NCBI GenBank assembly: GCA_934196075.1 | Contig: CAKPVW010000006.1 | Coordinates: forward strand, 1 to 64,000 | Source: an uncultured Anaerovibrio sp. | GTDB taxonomy: Bacteria; Bacillota; Negativicutes; Selenomonadales; Selenomonadaceae | DNA length: 64,000 bases | Reading direction: 5' to 3' | Shown: positions 1-6,767 of the stretch, in pieces | How positions within the stretch are numbered: the first letter of the stretch is position 1 | Layout: every line of letters begins with the position of its first letter | Notes under the pieces: model-generated | What the model saw: the letters and a program-made list of their open reading frames with translations, nothing else | What the model was told of the DNA's origin: nothing | Database searches by the model: none | Made by a program: the position numbers and the translations under genes

Positions 1-107
1 ATTGCCAAATCAAGATTGCCGCTTTTCTTGATGCCAGCCTTGACACCAGCAGCCTTGAAGCCACGAGCAAAGGTAACACCCGCAGCTGCCTTTTCTTCAC
101 TAAACAT
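1..107 (-). CDS. argJ: Arginine biosynthesis ArgJ (partial, N-terminus only)
   Basis: The first 35 codons are visible, reading MFSEEKAAAGVTFARGFKAA and then a GVKAGIKKSGNLDLA-type stretch. This is the conserved N-terminal signature of the bifunctional ornithine acetyltransferase/N-acetylglutamate synthase. The gene continues past the left edge. An AGGAGG ribosome site lies a few bases upstream of the ATG. It follows argC on the same strand after 80 bp, as in many Firmicute arginine operons. The family recycles the acetyl group from N-acetylornithine to glutamate in the cytosol. Identification rests on a short stretch, but the motif and the context agree. Confidence 0.85.
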   Translation of the reverse strand, partial: MFSEEKAAAGVTFARGFKAAGVKAGIKKSGNLDLA

Positions 108-134
108 AGAAATTCCTCCTAAAAGTGTATATGA

Positions 135-150
135 ATGTATAAAAATACAT
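135..150. promoter_or_regulatory. Palindrome between argC and argJ (possible ArgR box)
   Basis: A perfect inverted repeat, ATGTAT-AAAA-ATACAT, sits in the 80-bp gap between argC and argJ. It resembles the ARG-box core (TGAAT-N4-ATTCA) with a symmetrical A-to-T change in both arms. A weaker, similar site lies upstream of argC at 1247-1260. That this is an arginine repressor operator is inference from position and symmetry. Confidence 0.3.
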
Positions 151-187
151 CATTTTATCTTTATTATGCATATTTTCCTGATTTACA

Positions 188-1225
188 TCAAGGATATACC
201 GGTACCATATCCAAGCCCAGAGCTTCATCAAAACCATTGGCAATATTGAAATTCTGTACGGCCTGACCAGCTGCACCCTTAACCAGATTGTCAATAGCTG
301 ACAGTACAATAACTCTGTTGGTACGAGAATCCACATGCCAACCCAAATCGCAGTAGTTGGAGCCTCGAACATTCTTGGTGGCAGGATAGCCTCCCAACCC
401 CAAAAGACGGACAAAATGCTCCTTGCCATACAGCATTTCGTAAGAAGCAGATACCATATCCTCAGTAACCCCATCCTTCAGCTTGGCATAGCAGGTGCTA
501 AGAATACCTCTGGACATAGGCACCAGATGAGGGGTAAAGTTCAAAACAGTAGTCTCCCCAGACAGCTCTGTAATAGCCTGCTCAATCTCAGGGGTATGAC
601 GATGGGTAGCTACACCATAGGCCTTGAAGCTATCATATAGCTCAGGGAAATGATTGGCCTGCTTGGCAGAACGACCGGCACCGGATACACCGGATTTGGC
701 ATCTATCACAATGGTATTCACATCAATCAGATGATGCTTGGCCAAAGGTGCCAAAGCCAAAATACTAGCTGTGGTATAGCAGCCTGCATTGCCAATAATC
801 TTAGCATCCTTAATCTGCTCTCTATTCAGCTCCGCCAGACCATATACCCTTGGGGCATCCTTGTGGGTATGAGGTACCTTGTACCAGGCTTCATAAACAT
901 CAGTATTGCTGAAGCGATAATCAGCACCCAGGTCAATAATACGGGTAGGCATATTCTCCAATGCCTTCCCTACCTTCATGGCATGACCATGAGGCAGTCC
1001 AATAAATACGAAATCACTGTCCTGACCGATGGTTTCAATTTCCTGCATACTCATAAGCTTCTGATCGTAGATTCCCTTCAAATGAGGATAAATATCAGAA
1101 ATCGCCTCGCCAGCATGACTTTCAGAGGTAATATGTACTACCTCTGCCTCTGGATGATTATGCAGAATTCTTAAAAGTTCTGCTCCCGCATAGCCTGTAG
1201 CACCAATAATACTAACCTTTTTCAC
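188..1225 (-). CDS. argC: N-acetyl-gamma-glutamyl-phosphate reductase
   Basis: Catalyses the NADPH-dependent reduction of N-acetylglutamyl phosphate to the semialdehyde, the third step of arginine synthesis. An N-terminal Rossmann motif GATGYAGAE is present, and the catalytic cysteine lies in GNAGCYTT near residue 149. VSGAGR and a C-terminal GNYCDLGW-like region follow the family pattern. The length of about 345 residues is normal. An upstream ATG at 1231 is only 2-3 bases from the AAGGAGG site, whereas the GTG at 1225 is spaced 8 bases from it, so I chose the GTG. It is followed by argJ on the same strand. Confidence 0.96.
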   Translation of the reverse strand: MKKVSIIGATGYAGAELLRILHNHPEAEVVHITSESHAGEAISDIYPHLKGIYDQKLMSMQEIETIGQDSDFVFIGLPHGHAMKVGKALENMPTRIIDLGADYRFSNTDVYEAWYKVPHTHKDAPRVYGLAELNREQIKDAKIIGNAGCYTTASILALAPLAKHHLIDVNTIVIDAKSGVSGAGRSAKQANHFPELYDSFKAYGVATHRHTPEIEQAITELSGETTVLNFTPHLVPMSRGILSTCYAKLKDGVTEDMVSASYEMLYGKEHFVRLLGLGGYPATKNVRGSNYCDLGWHVDSRTNRVIVLSAIDNLVKGAAGQAVQNFNIANGFDEALGLDMVPVYP

Positions 1226-1298
1226 AAGCATGTCCTCCTTTTGCTTTTCATAATTATACAGCTTTTATGTATATTATGCAATATCAAAAACAATTAAT

Positions 1299-1326
1299 TT
1301 GCTTTTAACCATATAGAGGGTATAAT
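1299..1326 (+). promoter_or_regulatory. Promoter for the GT51 transglycosylase gene
   Basis: TTGCTT and a perfect TATAAT are separated by 16 bases, and the coding start lies 64 bases downstream. This is a sigma-A-type match seen by eye. Confidence 0.5.
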
Positions 1327-1389
1327 ATCTATACACGACTTTTAATTTTACACCAGTTGAGATTTTTAGACAAGACAAGGAAGAATAAT

Positions 1390-2313
1390 ATGTTAATGAA
1401 AAAAATAAAAAAACTCCTTAAATGGATTGCCGCCATGGCCCTGGTATTTATCATATCCTTTCTAGGCACTGCGGCTGCCAATGATAGTCTCTCCCTAGAC
1501 CAGCTTTGGACAGGAACAAAGCAAATTATTTCCCTAGGAGAAGATCAGCTATCCCAAGCAAAGGACAAAAGCCAAAGTAAAATATCTGACAGTGATATTT
1601 TCTCCACTGATGATAAGGAAACCGATATGCAGGCTAAGAATGAAAACAGCCTGTCTCAAGGCATAGATGCTATAGAAAGCAACAGTACCCTAAACAGGCT
1701 GGAAAGAGTATTTTTCTTGAAGCAGGCCGTCAATGCCCGTGTTAATTCTGCCAACTATGTAAAACTGCAGAATATTCCCGAATCCATGCAACAGGCTGTA
1801 GTGGCTGTAGAGGATAGAAAGTTCTACAATCATTGGGGCTTTGATATGGAAGGTATTTTCCGGGCCTCTCTAGTCAATTTGCAATATGGTCAGGTCAGAG
1901 AGGGGGCCAGCACCATTACCCAACAGCTAGTAAAAAACCTTTTTCTCTCCCAGGAACAAACCATGGGGCGCAAAGCCGAGGAATTTATTCTAGCTATGGA
2001 CATGGAGCTGAACTATTCCAAGGAGGAAATCCTGGAACTCTATCTCAATACCATCTACTTTGGCTCCGGCTATTACGGCATACAGGAGGCCAGTGAAGGA
2101 TATTTTGGCAAGGAGCCGGCCATGCTGGCTCTCCCCGAAGCCGCCATGCTGGCAGGCATTCCCAACGCCCCCTCCCTTTACTCCCCCTATGTAGATTTCA
2201 TGCTCGCCAAAAAAAGGCAATTCATTGTGCTGGACGCCATGACCACCGCCGGCTACCTGCGGGAATCCGTAGCTGACGACGCCAAAATCAAACCCATCTA
2301 CCTAGCCCACTAA
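1390..2313 (+). CDS. Monofunctional peptidoglycan glycosyltransferase (GT51)
   Basis: A membrane-anchored lipid II polymerase of the penicillin-binding protein transglycosylase family. A hydrophobic segment lies near residues 10-30, then a polar low-complexity linker to about residue 100, then the GT51 domain. The domain shows the catalytic glutamate motif EDRKFYNHWG (Glu about 141), GASTITQQLVKN and ELYLNTIYFG. There is no transpeptidase domain, so it resembles MtgA or a truncated class A PBP. The frame is open from a TTG at 1357, but the ATG at 1390 has an AAGGAAG site 6 bases upstream. It stands alone behind its own promoter. The long Ser/Asp/Lys-rich linker is longer than in typical MtgA. 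Confidence 0.88.
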   Translation: MLMKKIKKLLKWIAAMALVFIISFLGTAAANDSLSLDQLWTGTKQIISLGEDQLSQAKDKSQSKISDSDIFSTDDKETDMQAKNENSLSQGIDAIESNSTLNRLERVFFLKQAVNARVNSANYVKLQNIPESMQQAVVAVEDRKFYNHWGFDMEGIFRASLVNLQYGQVREGASTITQQLVKNLFLSQEQTMGRKAEEFILAMDMELNYSKEEILELYLNTIYFGSGYYGIQEASEGYFGKEPAMLALPEAAMLAGIPNAPSLYSPYVDFMLAKKRQFIVLDAMTTAGYLRESVADDAKIKPIYLAH

Positions 2314-2336
2314 GCCAAATAGTTTTGAACAAAATC

Positions 2337-2366
2337 TTGACTCGTTCTACTTTTCTCCATTATAAT
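2337..2366 (+). promoter_or_regulatory. Promoter for the PepSY gene
   Basis: TTGACT and TATAAT are separated by 18 bases, about 75 bases before the start codon of the PepSY protein. Confidence 0.5.
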
Positions 2367-2441
2367 ATTGTTAATAAGTAATTTATTTAGGTTATTTGAG
2401 GAAAATAATGACCTTACCCTTTAAGCAAGGAGGAATAAAAA

Positions 2442-3047
2442 ATGAAAAACTCACAGACCATAAAAATCGCCGCCTGTGCCATGGTACTATCTGCCGCTTT
2501 AACTGCTGGTGCCTTTACCAATTTTGGTACTACCAGCTTTGACACCAACAGCACCGCCGCCCAGAGTGCCCCCAACAGCAGCATTTCCCTAGAGCAGGCC
2601 AAGGAAATCGCCTTGAATCACGCCAACAAAACTGCTGATCAGGTACAATTTGTCAAGTCCAAGCAGGACTGGGAGCATGGCCGCAGCGTATACGAAATCG
2701 AATTTATATACCAAGAGGGCAGCAGTTACACAGAATATGACTATGAAATTGATGCCTCCACCGGTCAAATTCTCAGCTGTGATTATGACATCGAAAACTA
2801 CCAGCAGTACAAACAAATCATGGACCAGGCCAATGTAAATATCACTGAGGAAGCAGCCAAAAACATTGCCCTGGAGCGTGTTCCCGGTGCCAACTATAGC
2901 AATATCTACAAATTCAAGCTGGAATTTGATGACAATCGCTGGGAATATGAAGGCAAAATCGTCTATAGCTCCTACGAATACGAATTTGAGATAGATGCCA
3001 ATACCGGTAATATCTTGAAGTGGGAAGTAGAATCCATCCATCACTAA
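2442..3047 (+). CDS. Secreted protein with two PepSY repeats
   Basis: 201 residues. An N-terminal signal peptide (about residues 1-25, hydrophobic CAMVLSAALTAGAF) is followed by a Ser/Thr/Asn-rich linker. Two PepSY-type modules follow, each starting with an ISLEQAKEIAL-like or ITEEAAKNIAL-like helix and ending in an EIDASTGQIL or EIDANTGNIL strand. PepSY domains are often found in cell-surface proteins and are proposed to inhibit or modulate peptidases. A good AAGGAGGA site precedes the ATG. The protein is probably periplasmic or exported; no lipobox cysteine is convincing. Its exact role is unknown. Confidence 0.82.
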   Translation: MKNSQTIKIAACAMVLSAALTAGAFTNFGTTSFDTNSTAAQSAPNSSISLEQAKEIALNHANKTADQVQFVKSKQDWEHGRSVYEIEFIYQEGSSYTEYDYEIDASTGQILSCDYDIENYQQYKQIMDQANVNITEEAAKNIALERVPGANYSNIYKFKLEFDDNRWEYEGKIVYSSYEYEFEIDANTGNILKWEVESIHH

Positions 3048-3072
3048 ATCCACACCATCACTTCCATAAATA

Positions 3073-3207
3073 GCAGGTTCATGTGCCCTTGACCGTGGAG
3101 AGCCAGGAACCTGCCCTCAAAAACAAAACCCTCTGAAACTGTGGCGCTCCTATAAATTAGATCAAGCAATCTAACTTGTAGAAGTCTCCACACTTCAGAG
3201 GGTTTTT
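3073..3207 (+). ncRNA. Highly folded RNA element ending in a terminator (candidate small RNA)
   Basis: Two structures lie between convergent genes. First, an 8-bp stem pairs GCAGGTTC (3073-3080) with GAACCTGC (3107-3114). Second, a long rod has a 13-bp perfect outer stem (3125-3137 with 3194-3206), then GTGG/CCAC (3141-3144 with 3188-3191), a 6-bp stem (3150-3155 with 3176-3181) and a 6-bp stem (3157-3162 with 3169-3174) capped by CAAGCA. It ends in TTTTT. A simple terminator does not need this much paired interior. The outer stem also works as a bidirectional terminator for the flanking genes. No dedicated promoter was found, so a processed 3' UTR RNA is possible. Confidence 0.4.
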
Positions 3208-3232
3208 ATTGCCCATTTTTCAATAGCAAATC

Positions 3233-3916
3233 TTATTCTGCTTCCTTAGCAACCTTGGCAGCTTCTTTAGCTTCCTGCTGCTCCTGTTTGAAAATGGCCT
3301 TATCTTCCTTTTCCTTATCCTCAACAGCCTGTTTCTGAGCCTTGATAAAATCAGAGAAGAAATCCTTGGCTATCTCAGTGTACAGCAAGACATCCCGAGT
3401 AGCAGATTTTGGTGCCAGCTTTCTGTAGGCATAAATAATCTTGTTGGTACGAGCATCATAAACATCAAAGAACACATTCAGACGAGTACCATCATTCTTG
3501 GATGTACCATTAGAAATAGTAGTAATCACATAGGCATCTGCATAAAGGCCAATCTCCTTCTGATACTCCTTGAAGGCCTTGCGATTATCCAAACGAAGAA
3601 TATCCACATGACGAGCAATCTTGATATTCTGGCACACCTCTCGATAAGAAATGTAGTTCAGAACATTCTTCTTGTCTGCCAGGGTACCATCCATAAGAAT
3701 ATCAGGAATATCATCAATCTCAGGCTCCCCCTCGGTGGTAGGACCATTATAGATAGAATCAGCAATAGCCAAGGTCTGCACCTTGATCAGACCATCGCTA
3801 TCATAGACACGAACATCACTAACACCGGTGCCGCTTGGCAAAATACCTGCAAAGGCAGCCTGAGTACCCAACAAAAATACGCACAGCATCAATACAAGCT
3901 GTAAGCCTCTCTTCAT
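3233..3916 (-). CDS. Exported protein of unknown function with charged C-terminal helix
   Basis: 227 residues. A clear Sec signal peptide (Lys-Arg, then LQLVLMLCVFLLGTQAAFA) ends near residue 23. The mature region is alpha/beta in character, with a motif VTTISNGTSKND and a strand-rich VFFDVYDARTNKIIYAYRKL stretch. The last 45 residues are almost all Lys/Glu/Ala/Gln and likely form a single helix or coiled coil. AGGAGG is well placed. I do not recognise the family. It may be periplasmic in a diderm cell, but nothing shows a reaction. It is convergent with the PepSY gene. Confidence 0.75.
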   Translation of the reverse strand: MKRGLQLVLMLCVFLLGTQAAFAGILPSGTGVSDVRVYDSDGLIKVQTLAIADSIYNGPTTEGEPEIDDIPDILMDGTLADKKNVLNYISYREVCQNIKIARHVDILRLDNRKAFKEYQKEIGLYADAYVITTISNGTSKNDGTRLNVFFDVYDARTNKIIYAYRKLAPKSATRDVLLYTEIAKDFFSDFIKAQKQAVEDKEKEDKAIFKQEQQEAKEAAKVAKEAE

Positions 3917-4087
3917 AAAAAAACCTCCCTAATAATTGGAAATCAATGCATATAGATAGAATAGCCCTCCTCAGAGAAATTCCATCAACATACCATAATA
4001 TACTTTATTACAAAATCCCCAAAAAGTCCATTAAAATTACATGAGAGTTTTATCCAACCTGCTCCCTCGTAATTAACTCACCCCCTG

Positions 4088-4118
4088 CCACCTATAGGGG
4101 CAGAGACATGGGACAACT
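4088..4118 (+). repeat. Dispersed repeat copy
   Basis: CCACCTATAGGGGCAGAGAC followed by ATGGGACAACT, just downstream of the sdaAA stop. Related copies lie at 28552, 30119, 55582, 60363, 60401 and 60968. Confidence 0.6.
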
Positions 4119-4120
4119 CC

Positions 4121-4993
4121 TTATTGCCCAAATATCTTCTTAGCCAAGGCCAAGCCAGTTTTGGTGGTAGCCAAGCCACCCTCCGCAGTTTCCTTAATAG
4201 CCCGAGGCATGGAGCGACCAATGCGATTCATAGCATCGATAACATCATCAGGAGGAATCACTGACTCCACCCCAGCCAGAGCCATATCCGCCGCCAGCAT
4301 AGCATGAACCGCAATAAAGCCATTCCGCTTCACACAAGGCACCTCCACCAAACCAGCCACGGGATCACAGGCCAGCCCCAGTAGATTCTTAATAGCCAAA
4401 GCCATACCATGACCTACCTGCTCAGGTGTTCCACCGGCCAGCTGTACCAAGGCCGCCGCCGCCATACCAGCCGCCGTACCACATTCCGCCTGACAGCCTC
4501 CATAAGCTCCAGCAATGGAAGCATTGGCCTCTATCACCATGCCGATTCCCGCCGCCGCAAACAAGGCCTCCACAATCTCAGCCTCTGTGTTGCCGTTTTT
4601 CTTGGCCCCGGCAAAAACCGCTGCCGGCACAATGCCACAGGAACCCGCTGTTGGACAGGCCACAATCCTGCCCATCACTGCATTCACCTCACTGACACCA
4701 ATAGCACTGGCAGCAGCCCGCAAAACAGCCTCCCCCGTATATCCCTGCTGACTATAGCTGCACAGCTTGACGGCATCCCCTCCCGTCAGGCCGCTGAGAG
4801 ATTTTTCCTGATTTTGACATCCCCGCTGCAATGACTCCACCATTACCTGCCAGTTTTGCCCCATAGCCCGTCTCTGAGCTTCGGGAGTTTCCAGATTATT
4901 CTCAGCCTCCCAGTCTATCACAATCTGACTAATAGGGCACTGCCTCTTCTGAGCCAGCTTCACCAGCTCCTCTATGGAATTAAAATTAATCAT
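4121..4993 (-). CDS. sdaAA: L-serine dehydratase, iron-sulfur-dependent, alpha subunit
   Basis: Deaminates L-serine to pyruvate and ammonia using an oxygen-sensitive [4Fe-4S] cluster. The 290-residue length suits the alpha chain. It has the conserved SGLTGGDAVKL region, CPTAGSCGIVPA with two cluster cysteines, and ACDPVAGLVEVPC with further cysteines. The start overlaps the stop of sdaAB by 4 bases (ATGA), indicating translational coupling. With the AGCS and SstT transporters elsewhere in this window, it suggests that serine and alanine are used as carbon or nitrogen sources. Confidence 0.96.
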   Translation of the reverse strand: MINFNSIEELVKLAQKRQCPISQIVIDWEAENNLETPEAQRRAMGQNWQVMVESLQRGCQNQEKSLSGLTGGDAVKLCSYSQQGYTGEAVLRAAASAIGVSEVNAVMGRIVACPTAGSCGIVPAAVFAGAKKNGNTEAEIVEALFAAAGIGMVIEANASIAGAYGGCQAECGTAAGMAAAALVQLAGGTPEQVGHGMALAIKNLLGLACDPVAGLVEVPCVKRNGFIAVHAMLAADMALAGVESVIPPDDVIDAMNRIGRSMPRAIKETAEGGLATTKTGLALAKKIFGQ

Positions 4994-5670
4994 ATGGTAC
5001 TGCCTCCCCCAATAGCCGGTATAGCAAAGGCTGTCAAAAGCCGTGGAATTTCACAACAATCCTCCACCACTTCAGTTGACAATTCATCGTCGGTTTCCAC
5101 AATCATCAAAGCCTCCTGACCTCGCATTTTGCGGGAAACTCTCATATAGGCAATATTAATCTTGTAGCGAGCCAAAATAGAGGTTACTCCATTCACCACT
5201 CCCGGCCGATCCTTGTGCACAATAATCAAAGCTGGATATTGCCCCGTCAAATCCACATCAAAATCCCCGATTTTGGTAATGCGAATATTGCCTCCCCCTA
5301 CAGAAGCCCCCTCAATCTGAATCACCCGGCCTTTTTCGCCAGTCAGCTTAATAACAGCCGTATTAGGGTGAGCCTCCGGTATATCCACAGGAGCAAAGCT
5401 ATAGACCAGCCCAGCCTCCTGAGCCAGAGTCAAAGCCTCCCTCAGCCGCATATCCTCTGGGCCGAAACCCATAATTCCCCCGATTAGAGCCTTGTCCGTA
5501 CCATGCCCCCGATAGGTCTGAGCAAAGGAGCCATGGAGCAAAATTTCTGCCCGCACTGCCCTTTCCCCCAGAATCTTCCCTGCCATCAACCCCAATCTGG
5601 CCGCTCCAGCTGTATGGGAGCTAGAGGGACCAATCATCACCGGCCCAATAATATCAAATACGCCTCTCAT
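4990..5670 (-). CDS. sdaAB: L-serine dehydratase, iron-sulfur-dependent, beta subunit
   Basis: 226 residues. The N-terminal half has the family hallmark GPVMIGPSSSHTAGAARLG. The C-terminal third is an ACT-type regulatory fold (LIIVHKDRPGVVNGVTSIL), typical of the two-subunit anaerobic enzyme. It is the first gene of the sdaAB-sdaAA pair. A GAGG site lies 8 bases upstream of the ATG. A terminator-like hairpin with a T-run ends only about 16 bases before this ATG, which may make expression depend on read-through. Confidence 0.95.
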   Translation of the reverse strand: MRGVFDIIGPVMIGPSSSHTAGAARLGLMAGKILGERAVRAEILLHGSFAQTYRGHGTDKALIGGIMGFGPEDMRLREALTLAQEAGLVYSFAPVDIPEAHPNTAVIKLTGEKGRVIQIEGASVGGGNIRITKIGDFDVDLTGQYPALIIVHKDRPGVVNGVTSILARYKINIAYMRVSRKMRGQEALMIVETDDELSTEVVEDCCEIPRLLTAFAIPAIGGGSTI

Positions 5671-5685
5671 ACCCTCAACCTCATT

Positions 5686-5726
5686 CTAAAAAAAGCTGAT
5701 CCTGCGCTTATTCACAGAATCAGCTT
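5686..5726 (-). terminator. Rho-independent terminator between dapA and sdaAB
   Basis: A 12-bp stem (5693-5704 with 5715-5726, one G-U pair) is followed on the minus strand by seven Ts. It terminates dapA, or acts as a leader attenuator for sdaAB because the T-run is about 16 bases from the sdaAB start. Confidence 0.75.
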
Positions 5727-5810
5727 CTTCGCTTACCAAAACTTACAAGATCACTCAGAGCCACAATCTCAATATTCCTGGACGCAGCCCTCCATCAAGC
5801 TAACCAGCTA

Positions 5811-6698
5811 TCAAGCCATCAGGCCATGAGCCTTCAAAGCCTTTTCCAGCTGCTGCTCATGCTCTGGCTCCATCTCAGTAAGAGGCAGACGCAATGGCCC
5901 AGCTGCATAGCCCAGCTTGCGCATAGCAACCTTTACAGGAATAGGATTTACTTCGCAGAACAAAGCATCAATCAAATCAATAGCCCCAATCTGCATATCA
6001 GATGCTTCCTTTACCTTGCCATCAAAATAATTCTGGCAAATATTATGAGCCATAGCCGGAGCCACATTGGACAATACGGAAATTACACCGTAGCCCCCCA
6101 GAGACAGAATAGGCACAATCTGATCATCATTACCAGAATAAATTGCCAGCTCATCACCACAGGCATGACGAATCTTAGCTACCGCACTCAGATCACCGCT
6201 AGCCTCCTTAACAGCCACAATCCTTGGATGCTTAGCCAGCTCTACAAAGGTAGGAATCTGAATATTTACACCAGTACGGGATGGTACATTGTACAGAATA
6301 ATAGGAATATTTACTGCATCCGCAATAGTGGTAAAATGCTTTACCAAGCCCTTCTGGGTGCACTTGTTATAATAAGGTGTTACCACCAGCAGGGCGTCTG
6401 CACCAACCTGCTCAGCATAAACAGACAGCTTCACAGCATAATCAGTCTCATTGGAGCCAGTACCAGCAATAACAGGAATACGACCAGCAACCTTGTCCAC
6501 AGCATATTTAATAGCAGCCTTGTGCTCATCATCAGTCATGGTAGCAGATTCACCAGTAGTACCAGTAATAATAATGGCATCTGTGCCGCCAGCAATCTGG
6601 TCCTCAATAATCCGGCCCAATTCCTCAAAATTTATGCCATCCTCTGTATAAGGGGTGATAATGGCTACACCAGCACCCTTGAAAATTACATCCTTCAA
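5811..6698 (-). CDS. dapA: 4-hydroxy-tetrahydrodipicolinate synthase
   Basis: First committed enzyme of lysine/diaminopimelate synthesis, condensing aspartate semialdehyde with pyruvate. This is a TIM-barrel protein with GTTGESATM, the YNVPSRTGVNI motif and the Schiff-base lysine in VAVKEASGD. The open frame extends to 6761, but an AGGAGG site lies 7 bases before the TTG at 6698. Starting there gives about 295 residues, the usual family length, so I chose TTG. It has its own promoter just upstream. It lies after the M16C peptidase gene, with no functional link visible. Confidence 0.96.
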   Translation of the reverse strand: MKDVIFKGAGVAIITPYTEDGINFEELGRIIEDQIAGGTDAIIITGTTGESATMTDDEHKAAIKYAVDKVAGRIPVIAGTGSNETDYAVKLSVYAEQVGADALLVVTPYYNKCTQKGLVKHFTTIADAVNIPIILYNVPSRTGVNIQIPTFVELAKHPRIVAVKEASGDLSAVAKIRHACGDELAIYSGNDDQIVPILSLGGYGVISVLSNVAPAMAHNICQNYFDGKVKEASDMQIGAIDLIDALFCEVNPIPVKVAMRKLGYAAGPLRLPLTEMEPEHEQQLEKALKAHGLMA

Positions 6699-6732
6699 AA
6701 GAACTCCTCCTAATCGACATATATTACCTTCA

Positions 6733-6761
6733 ATTATCACATTTACCAGAACCAAAGTCAA
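6733..6761 (-). promoter_or_regulatory. Promoter for dapA
   Basis: TTGACT and GATAAT are separated by 17 bases on the minus strand, about 35-60 bases upstream of the dapA TTG start and just after the M16C stop codon. Confidence 0.5.
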
Positions 6762-6767
6762 GAGGTA

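Noticed and set aside
3073..3207. 6S RNA
   Set aside because: A TGTGGCGCTCC string recalled E. coli 6S RNA, but the element is shorter and lacks a single closing stem around a large central bulge. A covariance search would decide.
4080..4120. Terminator after sdaAA
   Set aside because: Only 5-bp stems are possible and there is no T-run; the sequence fits the dispersed repeat better.
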